Below the pieces are notes generated by a model. That model saw only the letters and a list, made by a program, of their open reading frames with translations, had not been told where the DNA came from and ran no database searches. From positions 310,001-374,000 of the forward strand of contig NZ_FRBL01000002.1 in the NCBI RefSeq assembly GCF_900142605.1: 64,000 nucleotides of DNA, read 5' to 3'. Each line of letters starts with the position of its first letter. Position 1 is the stretch's first letter. This DNA comes from Chitinophaga jiangningensis (GTDB taxonomy: Bacteria > Bacteroidota > Bacteroidia > Chitinophagales > Chitinophagaceae). Below are positions 52,698 to 62,405 of the stretch, piece by piece. A program made the position numbers and the translations under genes.

Positions 52698-53621
52698 TTA
52701 AAACCTGGGTATAAAGATGAGTCCTCTCTCTTCCATTCGCTTTAGGATCACCGCCGACCCTAACTGGGCCGACACTGCATCTTTATCAAACTTGCCATCC
52801 TTCACATACTTACCTTTCGTATAGTGATTGGAGTAACTCCAGAGATAGGGTGAATTCATGTTATGATATTTAAAGTATCCGAAACCGTTGTATGCTTCGA
52901 GCTTCCGGAGGATGAAGGGCAGTTTCCAGCTGGTTACCTTATCAAACCCCATTAACTTCAAGGCATCTACGGCACTTTCTTCAAATGTAAATGGCGGCGG
53001 ATGGCCTACTTTAGGCCTGCCTGCCGGCACCTGCACGGTGTATCCCGTCAGCGGATCTCCATTATGCAAATGCTTTTTAAAACTAAAGCTGCATTCCAGA
53101 TAATGAACGCATGCGATGAAATACCAGGGGATGCGTCCATTTCCTACCAGGGAAATATCGCCCCCTAACTGGCACATATATCCCAGTCCAAGTGGATTGG
53201 ATGGAGGCTTAAAATTGAGCGACAACGCAGGTGCACGGGGGGACAACTGCTGAAACAAAGGTTCCGGCACCTGCGGTACCGGGTTGGCCAGTTGCCGCTG
53301 TGCAGTAGTTGAAAACGCGTTAAAGAGGGGCCTGCTCCGAAACAGGGAGGAGGTACTGAAAGTTTGCTGCTGATCAAGCATAGCGCCTCCCTGTACCATC
53401 GTAGCAATATCTTCATACCTGCCGCGATTGGCCACCACTTTGTCATCAATAATTTTATCCACCTCCGCCAGCTTCGCAGTGGTGATCGTACAGGTATCAA
53501 ACAGTTGCTGATACTCCACATCCGAAGGTGTGGAAGGTACAGGTTTCGGTTTTGCCTTCGCTTTTACCTTTGCCTTTTGTTTGGGTTGTACCGTTGGTGA
53601 TATTTGTTTCTTTTTCTTCAT
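52698..53621 (-). CDS. Lysozyme-like T6SS effector with Lys-rich N-terminus
   Basis: 307 residues from the ATG at 53621; the frame beyond to 53669 has only a TTG. No signal peptide: the first 30 residues are a Lys/Ala/Pro-rich tail. The C-terminal domain (about 155-300) has IPWYFIACVHYLECSFSFKKHLHNGDPLTG with the presumed catalytic Glu176, then PPFTFEESAVDALKLMGF, LEAYNGFGYF and SPYLWSYSNHYTKGKYVKDG, a pattern known from phage and bacterial lysozyme-like wall hydrolases. Genes of hcp lie upstream and a lipoprotein gene directly downstream, so it is probably an effector delivered through Hcp or VgrG. Mode of loading unknown. Confidence 0.82.
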   Translation of the reverse strand: MKKKKQISPTVQPKQKAKVKAKAKPKPVPSTPSDVEYQQLFDTCTITTAKLAEVDKIIDDKVVANRGRYEDIATMVQGGAMLDQQQTFSTSSLFRSRPLFNAFSTTAQRQLANPVPQVPEPLFQQLSPRAPALSLNFKPPSNPLGLGYMCQLGGDISLVGNGRIPWYFIACVHYLECSFSFKKHLHNGDPLTGYTVQVPAGRPKVGHPPPFTFEESAVDALKLMGFDKVTSWKLPFILRKLEAYNGFGYFKYHNMNSPYLWSYSNHYTKGKYVKDGKFDKDAVSAQLGSAVILKRMEERGLIFIPRF

Positions 53622-53705
53622 GTTGGCGGTAAAGAGGAAAAAGGGGTGTGCTGCCCTAAGGCAACACACCTGCTGTGGTTAATATTTAGAGGAGTCATCA
53701 ACAAA

Positions 53706-54104
53706 TTAACCTCTGCCTGGCCAGTCGTTAACATGTTCGGCATTACCCAGCTTCAGAGTACGTGCAGAGATGACAAAGCTCAGCGTCATAGGATGATTAC
53801 CTACCACGTTGATGCCTTCATTATATTGAATGATGTAGCTATCAGAGAATGTCAGTTCTTTCATTTTAGCATCCTCATCTGTTTTTTTGATGATGATTTT
53901 GCCGCTGAAAGGTTTATACTGGTTATTCACCATGGACTCAATAACAGAAGTATCTTCGGTTGATTCTACTTCTACATGGATCGTACCGCCGTACACACCG
54001 GAAGAAGGACGGCCTTTAGCGTCCACATCGCGGTTTAAGGAAAAGCTGCATTGCAGTACATCATATTCTTTGGAGCCCAGTTGAATTTTTGCGTTAAAAG
54101 CCAT
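53706..54104 (-). CDS. hcp: Type VI secretion tube protein Hcp (TssD), copy 1
   Basis: 132 residues, Hcp fold of the Bacteroidota type: MAFNAKIQLGSKEYDVLQCS, SGVYGGTIHVEVESTEDTS, and the shared C-terminus LGNAEHVNDWPGRG. Forms the inner tube rings. Highly similar to the other hcp 180 bases upstream; differences gather in loops that line or cap the ring, which may fit different cargo. Confidence 0.95.
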   Translation of the reverse strand: MAFNAKIQLGSKEYDVLQCSFSLNRDVDAKGRPSSGVYGGTIHVEVESTEDTSVIESMVNNQYKPFSGKIIIKKTDEDAKMKELTFSDSYIIQYNEGINVVGNHPMTLSFVISARTLKLGNAEHVNDWPGRG

Positions 54105-54283
54105 TGTAAAGAGATTTTAGAAATTTCAGAAGTTGTTTGTACAAACGCACCATCGTTGCAGTCAGGCTGTAACGGGGTTGTTGCGGTGCATTAAAATCAG
54201 CGGGAACGCTGGCATTGATCAGCTCACCGGAGGTAGCAACTACCTCATCAGCGGTTATGGATCGATGACCAGGGTTGAGTTGC

Positions 54284-54688
54284 TTATGCCTTATCTCTAC
54301 CGGGCCAGTCATTTACATGCTCAGCATTGCCGAGCTTCAGCTTCCGGGCAGAAATAGTAAAACGCAGCTTCATAGGATCGGAGCCTATAACATTGATGCC
54401 CTCTGAATACTTAATGATATAAGCATCTTCAAAGGTTACTTCTTTCATTTTCGCATCTTCTTCAGATTTCTTGATGAGGACTTTTCCGGCGATAGGTTTA
54501 AACTGGTTATTCACCATTGCCTCTACGATAGAGGTATCTTCTGTGGATTCTACTTCCACATCAATGGTACCACCATACACGCCGGACGCAGGGCGGCCTT
54601 TGGCGTCCACATCCCTGTTTAGGGAATAATTGCAGCTGAGTACATCATACTCTTTACCTGCCAGGTTTAACTTTGCATTGAATGCCAT
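54284..54688 (-). CDS. hcp: Type VI secretion tube protein Hcp (TssD), copy 2
   Basis: 134 residues: MAFNAKLNLAGKEYDVLSCN, NRDVDAKGRPASGVYGGTI, ending LGNAEHVNDWPGRDKA. First gene of the effector-carrying part of the T6SS locus, after a 295-base gap. In the gap between the two hcp genes (54105-54283) a 72-codon frame overlaps both and is not protein-like. Confidence 0.95.
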   Translation of the reverse strand: MAFNAKLNLAGKEYDVLSCNYSLNRDVDAKGRPASGVYGGTIDVEVESTEDTSIVEAMVNNQFKPIAGKVLIKKSEEDAKMKEVTFEDAYIIKYSEGINVIGSDPMKLRFTISARKLKLGNAEHVNDWPGRDKA

Positions 54689-54983
54689 GGTAATGAAAAT
54701 TTATAGGTAAATAATAAAAAACAATGGTAGTCCCGGGCGCCGCGGCGCAGGGTTGGGTATCACAAAACATCCAATATGGTTACTGATAGTTTCGGTTCTT
54801 CTTCGGTACAAACAATTATCGTCTGATGGATCCGGTTTAAAAGGTTTTTAAATAGAAAATGGTTTTGCTGTTATTCAAATATTAATCTGATTATGGTGCT
54901 GTCCTGTCGATAAAAATAATATAAATTCCGCGTGTATGTGTCTTTCGTATAGTCATTTCATGCAGTGTTAACATATCACCGCC

Positions 54984-55520
54984 TTACATAAACTTCTCTC
55001 CGAAAGCGGTCATTTTCATACACCATTTTTTAGCGTAATCATTTTCCGGCGCATGTACATAACCTATGGTGCAGGTACGTACCGGATTCACTCTGCAACG
55101 CTCCAGCACCGTGCGTTTGATTGCGTGGTAAGTTGGCTTTTTATTCATCTGCCATTCTTTCCAGCTGGCTTCGTCGAGTACGGATACGATCCGTGCCGAC
55201 TTCCCCGCATACAACTGGCCGGAAGGAAACAGCCGGTCGAAAAAGCCGGAGAGTTTTGCCGGGATGGAATTGCGATCCACCGTACAGAACAACACAATAT
55301 GATTGGCCCACTTTACTTTTTCGGCTGCATCCAGCAGGTCCGGCTCCAGTGGTGTAATCTGGTTATTGAACTGTTTGTTGGGAAGGAATTTAAGCTCCAT
55401 GATATGTATCTCTTTCACGATAGCACCTACTTTTTCCGCTCCCAGCCTGTATGCCTTTGCAAACTCCTGATTGATGCCTGACCTATCCGTATCGCCGTGT
55501 AGAATTAACAGATTCTTCAT
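54984..55520 (-). CDS. Flavodoxin-2 type NAD(P)H oxidoreductase inside the T6SS locus
   Basis: 178 residues, flavodoxin fold: MKNLLILHGDTDRSGINQEFAKAY (first strand and flavin phosphate loop) and ANHIVLFCTVDRNSIPAKLSGFFDRLF, close to the NAD(P)H:quinone reductase family pattern; the second loop is altered (the usual P-x-W-W is TVDRNSIP). It sits between hcp and tssC on the same strand, 54 bases behind tssC, so it is probably read through with the T6SS genes. I know no T6SS role for such an enzyme. Confidence 0.8.
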   Translation of the reverse strand: MKNLLILHGDTDRSGINQEFAKAYRLGAEKVGAIVKEIHIMELKFLPNKQFNNQITPLEPDLLDAAEKVKWANHIVLFCTVDRNSIPAKLSGFFDRLFPSGQLYAGKSARIVSVLDEASWKEWQMNKKPTYHAIKRTVLERCRVNPVRTCTIGYVHAPENDYAKKWCMKMTAFGEKFM

Positions 55521-55573
55521 ACGCCCGTAAAATAGGGCTTTCGGCAGAAAAAATCAAAACACCGGCAGCACAC

Positions 55574-56965
55574 TTATTTCTGAACGGCAGCATACTCTGT
55601 ATTCCAGGTTCTGCTCTCGTCTTCTCCCTTATAACCATCCAGTTTCACTACAAAACTTTTGGCCGGGAAATAAGGTGTAATATGAATATCCAGGTGAATA
55701 CGATCTTTCTGCACTTCATCCTGTTCGAAGCGGATGATCTTAAACCGTTCAATGAGGCGATCGGGTCCCTGAATATTATCCAGGAATTTCACGATTTGTG
55801 CGCGCAGGTCGTGCTCGGTTTTAGAATTCCAGTTTTCGAAAGCCCGGCGGTTCAGAAAATCGAACAGCACTTTGGTGATATAATCGAATACCCGTACTAC
55901 GGAATACGTTTGTAAACCGATGTTATCACCATTGAAGAGCGTTTTGGCGGAGAAGGCCATTACCTTTCCGTATTCGTTTACCATGGGCACCAGGCCTATA
56001 CGTTCCAGTTGTGAGATTTCACTTTTCTTAAGGTCGAACCGTACGCCATCCGCTTCATTCACCGCACCGTGTTTTTTACCTGCGGTCACCTGGCTCATCA
56101 ATGTGTAATACATTTTACCAGCCAGCGAAGCAGATCCCGGCACATGCAGGTCATCTTCTTCCCCTGCAGCTTCTACTTTTCCACGGCCCACCAGCCAGTT
56201 GCAGGTCATGATTACATTGGAGCGGTAAGCATCTGCGCCTGTAAGATTAGCAGCAGTGAACAGGTCAATCACATCATCGGGCTGATCCAGATTGGCGAAA
56301 TCTGTTACCAGCATGGCTTTGTTACTATGTGCGATTTTCGCCCATCTTTCCACCACCTTGTTTGCGCCAAGGTAGCCGGGTATTACCAGCAGAGAATAGT
56401 TATCACGCAGGTCGAGGCGGTCGTAATTCTGCTTTAGCTCTTCAGCCACATGCTCAATGAACCGGGGATTATCCAGGTCAGTAAGCTGCGACATGGCAGC
56501 GTTCATAATATTCACGTTGGTGAGCTTGTCGCTTTCGGTATTTTTATAGAACTGGTGCACGGTACGGTAAGCCTGTTCCAGCTCGCGTGATGCATCCAGC
56601 GCCTGGCCTATATTTTTCTGCAGCAGGGCTTCTGCCTCATCGGCGCGCTGCTGGCTTTCATCTTTCAGTTCAGCTACCGATGCATCTTTTTGCAGCAGGT
56701 CCTGCCACAGCTGAATCTTTTTCAACAGTTCCTGCCGCTCCGCAGCTTTATCCTGATCGGTCAGAAATATTTTTTTACGAGCTTTACGTTCGGGGTTAAG
56801 GTTCTGCAATCCATCCAGGATGGCTTCAAGAAAATCGAAGCCGCCTACCTTCACCAGTTTCTGCAAACTGTCTTCCAGGGACAATGCGGGAGTTTCGGGA
56901 ACTGCATGTTGCAGTGCCGGCTGCTCTTGCTGAGCTGCCTGCATTCTTTCGTTTGATGCTGACAT
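55574..56965 (-). CDS. tssC: T6SS sheath large subunit TssC
   Basis: 463 residues, TssC of the Bacteroidota subtype (DUF5458 group): SLEDSLQKLVKVGGFDFLEAIL, MSQLTDLDNPRFIEHVAEEL, DNYSLLVIPGYLGANKVVERWAKIAHSNKAMLVTDF, and VRVFDYITKVLFDFLNRRAFENW. With TssB it builds the contractile sheath. It follows tssB by 85 bases. Confidence 0.93.
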   Translation of the reverse strand: MSASNERMQAAQQEQPALQHAVPETPALSLEDSLQKLVKVGGFDFLEAILDGLQNLNPERKARKKIFLTDQDKAAERQELLKKIQLWQDLLQKDASVAELKDESQQRADEAEALLQKNIGQALDASRELEQAYRTVHQFYKNTESDKLTNVNIMNAAMSQLTDLDNPRFIEHVAEELKQNYDRLDLRDNYSLLVIPGYLGANKVVERWAKIAHSNKAMLVTDFANLDQPDDVIDLFTAANLTGADAYRSNVIMTCNWLVGRGKVEAAGEEDDLHVPGSASLAGKMYYTLMSQVTAGKKHGAVNEADGVRFDLKKSEISQLERIGLVPMVNEYGKVMAFSAKTLFNGDNIGLQTYSVVRVFDYITKVLFDFLNRRAFENWNSKTEHDLRAQIVKFLDNIQGPDRLIERFKIIRFEQDEVQKDRIHLDIHITPYFPAKSFVVKLDGYKGEDESRTWNTEYAAVQK

Positions 56966-57050
56966 GTGTTAGCGTTTATTGCCACTCTGCGGGGCGTGTA
57001 TTAATTCAGTTTTCAATCTATGGTTACGTGCTGTCGGGTCATACAATGAG

Positions 57051-57497
57051 CTATATGGTCTGCTGCAATTCTTTTGCAAGGTTTTCCAACGCAGCAGCAA
57101 ACGCCTGTCGGGTTTCCGGGTTCTCCAGGGTTGCTTTCAACGTTTTATTTGTTTTCAACTGACGGACGATGTTCAGGTACATATCACTTTCCACCTGCAG
57201 GTTCCGCAGTTGGTTACTCTGCTGCACCATGCTTTTCACTGAAAAATCTCCGAGATGATCGAAGTGAAGTGTTTCATTAACCGTAGATCCGTCTTTCCCT
57301 TCGAAATCTACGTTCACTTTGGGTTTGAAGTGCTTAAACACTTCTTCCACCGTCTTCAGTCCTTCAACAATTTCTGGCTTAATGGGTTCCTGTTCGGTTA
57401 ACTGTTGAATGAATAAGGTTTTATTTGGGGAGATGTCAACAAACGTTTCTGTCGTATCGATCCTCCTTTCATTACCGCCTATTTCGTAATTAAACAT
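57051..57497 (-). CDS. tssB: T6SS sheath small subunit TssB
   Basis: 148 residues: MFNYEIGGNERRIDTTETFVDISPNKTLFIQQL, then FKPKVNVDFEGKDGS and LHFDHLGDFSVKSMVQQSNQL, the TssB pattern in which a D-F-x-P strand and the G-D-F motif are conserved. Partner of TssC directly downstream; 86 bases after tssH. Confidence 0.9.
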   Translation of the reverse strand: MFNYEIGGNERRIDTTETFVDISPNKTLFIQQLTEQEPIKPEIVEGLKTVEEVFKHFKPKVNVDFEGKDGSTVNETLHFDHLGDFSVKSMVQQSNQLRNLQVESDMYLNIVRQLKTNKTLKATLENPETRQAFAAALENLAKELQQTI

Positions 57498-57583
57498 GCT
57501 GGGTACTTTTTTTAGATGATAGAAAACAGTCTTATAAATCTAATAATTTTCTGCTGTACTCGGCACACATCGATATTAAATTT

Positions 57584-60007
57584 TTATGCCGATGTGATTT
57601 TCCAATCCAGCTCTTCCGTTCCGTCTTTTAACTGCAGCAGAATTTTTTTCCCTGCGCTCAATTCTCCTGAAATAATTTGTCGGGATATAGGCCTGCGCAA
57701 TTGATTCCGGATTACACCGGTAATCTGCCTCGCCCCATACCTCGGCGTAAACCCGCTCAGGGCAAGCATCTTCATCGCATCATCTGATATCTCCAGGCTG
57801 ATGTGTTGTTTATGCAGGGCCTCCAACAGGCTTTTTAGTTGTATCTGAAAAATCTTCACAACGTTTTCTGCCGTGATCGGACCGAAAGGCACGATCTCGG
57901 ATAAACGTGCAAGAAACTCCGGTCTGAAATGCTTTGTCATTAACTCCATCAGCTGTTGCGACTGCGGCATTTTCTCCTGGTTAAACTGCTCCGCTATCCA
58001 CTCACTGCCTATATTGGATGTAAACAGGATCAGCGCATTGGAGAAGTCACCTTCTTTCCCAAGCCGGTCGTGGATCAGGCCTTCATCCATTATTTGCAGA
58101 AAGATGTCAAACACGGACGGATGCGCCTTCTCGATTTCATCAAAGAGTAAAACGGTATATGGTTGCTGACGGATTTTATTCACCAGCAGCCCGCCTTCCT
58201 CGTAACCTACATAGCCCGGAGGTGCACCATACAGCAATGCTGCCGAATGCTCCTCTTTAAACTCACTCATATCAAAGCGGATCATCGCCTTCTCATCGTT
58301 AAATAAAAACTCAGCAATGGATTTGGCCAACTCCGTTTTGCCGGTACCGGTAGGCCCCAGCAGGAAAAATGATCCGATGGGCTGTCCCTTCTTTCCCAAC
58401 CCACTTCGCGATTCCAATATGGCCGCAGAAAGGGCTTTTAAGGCATGGTCCTGCCCTACTACCCTTTGTTTAAGGTGCGACTCCATATTCATCAGCTTCT
58501 CCCGCTCCTGGGTCTGTATTTTGCCAATTGGAATGCCTGTTTTAAAAGCGATCACGGCAGCAACATCCTGCCTGCCCACTTCCAAAATTTTTTCCTTTGC
58601 CAGCACACCCAACTTATCAAGTACATTATTCAGGTAGGAATGCAAACCTTCATCATCTTCCGGCGCCTCAGCATCCAGTCTCCCCAATAATACCGGGCTC
58701 AACTTTCTTTTCATACTAACCAGTGTATCCTTTGCCGATAGTCGCAGCTCTTCCTCCAACAATTCCAGTTCTCTTTCCGACGTATCATTCATCATCCTGA
58801 TAGCCGCCATGGTCCTGTCCAGCAGGTCGAAGGCAGCATCCGGCAGCCGCCGGTCCTTCATATAGCGCTTTGCCAGGCGTACGCATTCCTCCACCGTACC
58901 TTCCTGTACTTTCAACTGATGGTGCGATTCATACCGTTCTAACTGGCAATGCAGCATTTTGGCAGCCGTATCTGCATCCGGCTCCTGCACCTGCACTACC
59001 TCAAACCGCCGACTAAAAGCCTTCTCGGGCTCAATAATCTTTCTATATTCTTCGATGGTGGTAGCACCTATAACGGTAATATCCCCACGCGCAAGTTCAG
59101 GTTTCAGCAGATTTCCGGCACCGGACCCGATAGCGCCCTTCGCATCCAGTAGCGCGTGAATCTCATCAATAAACAATATCACCTTGCCTGCATCCTTTAA
59201 GGCTGCGATGATTTTCTTCAGCCGGTCTTCTATCTCCCCTTTATAGGAAGCACCAGCAATCAGCGCACCTGTATCCAATTCCAGAATCTTTGCTTCCTTT
59301 AACGCAGCAGGCACTTCCCCCTTCACAACCTGTTGTGCCAAACCATCAATCAAGGCAGTTTTCCCTACGCCTGCATCTCCTGTAATGATCACATTGGGTT
59401 TCGATCGCCGGCACAGCACCTCCATGACCATACGCAGTTCCAGGTCGCGGCCTATGATCGGATCCGTCTTATTTGCGCTGGCTGCTGCCGTCCGGTCGAT
59501 GGTGTATTTGGCCAATGCGCCGGCGGCGGGTTTATCTTCCTTACGGCTGACCTCCTGAATCGATTGCTGCACGTCCTGGTCATCCAGGTATACCTCTATC
59601 AGATCCCGCTCCTTTACAGGAAAGGATTTCATCTGATCAGCAGGGAACCCGATATTAGGCTTGCTGAGGGCCGTCAGCACACATACCGGCGTTATCAGAT
59701 CCAGTCCCATTTTCAGCCGCACATCGTCTGCCTCTTCAAACACCAGGGCTACTTCCGGTGTACTTTTCACATCCGGGTGCAGTTGTCGCGCATTCGGAAA
59801 TTCGTCCATACGGATCTCCGCCCACTCCTGCAGGTATACCGGGTCTTTATCAATGGCATTCAGCAGAGAGCGCAGCCCAGTTTCCTTATGCATCAGCCCC
59901 GCAAGCAGGTGCGGCGGGCCATAGCTGCCGTGATGACGCTCCTTTGCCAGGGATTCAGCCACATGCACTGCATGCTTCACCGATTCACTTAGATTTAGCA
60001 TGTTCAT
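57584..60007 (-). CDS. tssH: T6SS sheath-recycling ATPase TssH (ClpV)
   Basis: 807 residues, Clp/Hsp100 architecture: N-terminal Clp-N repeats (1-150), first AAA module (GDAGVGKTALIDGL, VILFIDEIHALLDA), helical middle domain, second AAA module (GPTGTGKTELAKSI, VLLFDEIEKAH) and the ClpB-D2 small domain ending SGFTPRYGARQITGV. Disassembles contracted sheaths. The start codon overlaps the TssR stop; ATG 60001 is an equal alternative start. Confidence 0.94.
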   Translation of the reverse strand: MNMLNLSESVKHAVHVAESLAKERHHGSYGPPHLLAGLMHKETGLRSLLNAIDKDPVYLQEWAEIRMDEFPNARQLHPDVKSTPEVALVFEEADDVRLKMGLDLITPVCVLTALSKPNIGFPADQMKSFPVKERDLIEVYLDDQDVQQSIQEVSRKEDKPAAGALAKYTIDRTAAASANKTDPIIGRDLELRMVMEVLCRRSKPNVIITGDAGVGKTALIDGLAQQVVKGEVPAALKEAKILELDTGALIAGASYKGEIEDRLKKIIAALKDAGKVILFIDEIHALLDAKGAIGSGAGNLLKPELARGDITVIGATTIEEYRKIIEPEKAFSRRFEVVQVQEPDADTAAKMLHCQLERYESHHQLKVQEGTVEECVRLAKRYMKDRRLPDAAFDLLDRTMAAIRMMNDTSERELELLEEELRLSAKDTLVSMKRKLSPVLLGRLDAEAPEDDEGLHSYLNNVLDKLGVLAKEKILEVGRQDVAAVIAFKTGIPIGKIQTQEREKLMNMESHLKQRVVGQDHALKALSAAILESRSGLGKKGQPIGSFFLLGPTGTGKTELAKSIAEFLFNDEKAMIRFDMSEFKEEHSAALLYGAPPGYVGYEEGGLLVNKIRQQPYTVLLFDEIEKAHPSVFDIFLQIMDEGLIHDRLGKEGDFSNALILFTSNIGSEWIAEQFNQEKMPQSQQLMELMTKHFRPEFLARLSEIVPFGPITAENVVKIFQIQLKSLLEALHKQHISLEISDDAMKMLALSGFTPRYGARQITGVIRNQLRRPISRQIISGELSAGKKILLQLKDGTEELDWKITSA

Positions 60008-62376
60008 AGCTTCCAGTCGCTTTGTGTGATATAAAAATATGGCTCTCCGTTAGAGATAAAATAATCTGCCGTTTGCAGCTGCTTCTTCACTACCTCATTG
60101 CATTTACGTAGATAATTGATGTATTTTTCAAAGTCAGCCGCAGCCATATTGCGCTTCAGGTCACTCACCGCGTACCGGTCAAACACCTCCAGCTGTTGCG
60201 GCATACCGGTCACTCTCTCCAAAAACAACGGCAGCTTCATACTACGTATAGCCCCGCGGTTATACATATCTTTCCACTGACTCTCTCCATAAGCCACATA
60301 TTCCTTCGCCAGCTGCTTACGGAAATTCTTGTTATCCTGCTGCAGGTTATCACCTGTCAGTCGCGATAACAGGTCCGACAACTGCAGAATTTCGTCCTGA
60401 CTCAGCAGGATAGCATATTCCATTGGTGAGTTTTTATCTACCAATGGCTCTTTTGCTTCTACTTCAAAATAATATTTGAAAGCATTGTGTGGCAGCTGTT
60501 CACCGAGGTTAGCCGGCAGTTGATTTTTATTGGTATTGACAGCAGCCATCACTGGCATGGTAATTTTTTCCTTTAGTCTCCCTGAGATCATGAATACACT
60601 GTCCAGCGATTTAATGATCTGCCGGTTATCCGTATATACCTCTCCCAGAAAGCGGTTGAGTGCCGTCATCATCTCCCGGTTTGTTTTTACCGCACCTCTG
60701 CCTGGAAATACAATGGCCCCCGGGATCAGACTACCATCCGGGTAGTTGAGGTAATAAGAAACAGAGTCTGTATACGCTGTATTAAACTGCTGGGTAACGG
60801 CAAGCCCTTCCCCTTTCACCATGCGGAGTTTTTTCTGTTCCGCTTCCATTTGCGCCGTTTTCTCTAATATCTGCCTGGATTCCAGCACGAAGTTGTTGAA
60901 GGACGGGTCAAACTTATTATATACCTGGAATACCAGCATACGGGCATCTACTTCTGCAAGCCCCCTCACCAGCATGTCTTCGTTGATCCCGTTGGCATGC
61001 TTGTTACCTGTGCTACCTGCTACGATAATGATATTCGTTTGCATCGGGTAGCGCTTCAATATTTTCACAGCTTCCATCAACCCGGTATAGTATGGCTGAT
61101 CGTTTACCAGGCCATTACAGCGCTGGGTCATGGTAGCCTGTTTGTTGATGAAGTCTACTACGCGGCTAAAGTTATCTGAAGGCTCAAATACGTTCATACC
61201 GGGCGACTGCACACACCCTTCGTTACCACGGTATACCACGGCACCGAAGCGGTAATTATAACTGGCATATCCTTTCTTACCGAAAACATCTTCAAAGTTC
61301 TGTATGGTATTGGTGATGCCTGGCAGATAATCCCGCATTGCGCTGCCCCCGTCTACTATGAAGATTACATTTACATGATTGCCAAACCTTCGCAGGCGGA
61401 GGTAGTTATTGTAATCGATACGGGTACCTTTGATGTTAATAACCGTATTGGAAGATTTATCAAATACATTGTGCGCCACTGCTGAGCGATAAGGCATATT
61501 CAAGCCCAGACCCCGGTGTTGTACCACCGGCACCATACGAAACAGGGGATTATCCGAAGGCAGCAGCGGATCATATTCAAAGTTGCCGCCATCGGGTGTT
61601 ACCGGCTTCAGGTGATCATGAAAATATTTTGCAGTAAGGGAATCATTATCGTAAGACGCTGTATTGCCCATCCCTACATACAGCCGGCTTCCCCAGAGGT
61701 GCACTACCTCTGATGATACCCAGCCGGCGGTGAAGGCAGCGGCGCTGTCGGCCGTAAGCTGGCTGGCATGGCCTACCAGCGCCTTTTTACCATCTTCTGA
61801 AAATTTGTAGATATAAATCAGGTCGTTCAGCTTCAGCTTTTCCGATGCGGGCGTTTGCAATTCAGGAGAGGTATACACGATGATAGAATCGTGTGCAAAA
61901 TAGTAGCGTGGCTGTGCAATGGGACCTGCTCCGCTGATAATGCCCACCGCTTTAAATGGAAACCTGGTACGATCATCTACCAGGGCTTTCTGCCACATCA
62001 GTACTTTGCTGCGTGGTATCCAGCCGTAACTGACTGCTTTCCGTTTATCCCCTATGCGTGAACCTTTCTTCAGAATGGAAGGATCATATTTTACAATGCG
62101 CAGGTAGCCGTTTTTCTCATCGCTGACGAAAAAAGGCTGCATAAAATTCAGCTTCTTGAATACCAGCGTACCACCTGGAGTAGTGGTGGTATAGTTACCT
62201 TCACTGTCTGAAAATACGATCCATGCGGTACTTTCAGTTTTGCCGGAAGGGTCTTTGGTTTGCGGGGTAGGATACCTGAAATTCACAGGCATCTTTTCGA
62301 TGCGCTTACCCGAATAAAACTGGGCCTGCGCCTGGAAACAAAACAATGTGGCTATTAACAATACGAGAACTCTCAT
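60004..62376 (-). CDS. tssR: TssR-like T6SS envelope protein with von Willebrand A domain
   Basis: 790 residues. Signal peptide MRVLVLLIATLFCFQAQAQ. The N-terminal third carries two SH3-like segments; from about 340 a VWA-type domain with VIFIVDGGSAMRDYLPGI (D-x-G-S metal site) and IIIVAGSTGNKHA; a helical C-terminus. This size, order and place between TssH and the PKD protein match TssR of Bacteroidota T6SS, which acts in the envelope complex. It ends in a 4-base overlap with tssH. Confidence 0.85.
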   Translation of the reverse strand: MRVLVLLIATLFCFQAQAQFYSGKRIEKMPVNFRYPTPQTKDPSGKTESTAWIVFSDSEGNYTTTTPGGTLVFKKLNFMQPFFVSDEKNGYLRIVKYDPSILKKGSRIGDKRKAVSYGWIPRSKVLMWQKALVDDRTRFPFKAVGIISGAGPIAQPRYYFAHDSIIVYTSPELQTPASEKLKLNDLIYIYKFSEDGKKALVGHASQLTADSAAAFTAGWVSSEVVHLWGSRLYVGMGNTASYDNDSLTAKYFHDHLKPVTPDGGNFEYDPLLPSDNPLFRMVPVVQHRGLGLNMPYRSAVAHNVFDKSSNTVINIKGTRIDYNNYLRLRRFGNHVNVIFIVDGGSAMRDYLPGITNTIQNFEDVFGKKGYASYNYRFGAVVYRGNEGCVQSPGMNVFEPSDNFSRVVDFINKQATMTQRCNGLVNDQPYYTGLMEAVKILKRYPMQTNIIIVAGSTGNKHANGINEDMLVRGLAEVDARMLVFQVYNKFDPSFNNFVLESRQILEKTAQMEAEQKKLRMVKGEGLAVTQQFNTAYTDSVSYYLNYPDGSLIPGAIVFPGRGAVKTNREMMTALNRFLGEVYTDNRQIIKSLDSVFMISGRLKEKITMPVMAAVNTNKNQLPANLGEQLPHNAFKYYFEVEAKEPLVDKNSPMEYAILLSQDEILQLSDLLSRLTGDNLQQDNKNFRKQLAKEYVAYGESQWKDMYNRGAIRSMKLPLFLERVTGMPQQLEVFDRYAVSDLKRNMAAADFEKYINYLRKCNEVVKKQLQTADYFISNGEPYFYITQSDWKL

Positions 62377-62405
62377 CTGCTTAAATAGAGATATGGATTT
62401 AGAAA

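Noticed and set aside
54094..54312. 72-codon frame between the two hcp genes
   Set aside because: Overlaps both hcp genes and has no recognisable features; intergenic read-through of codons.
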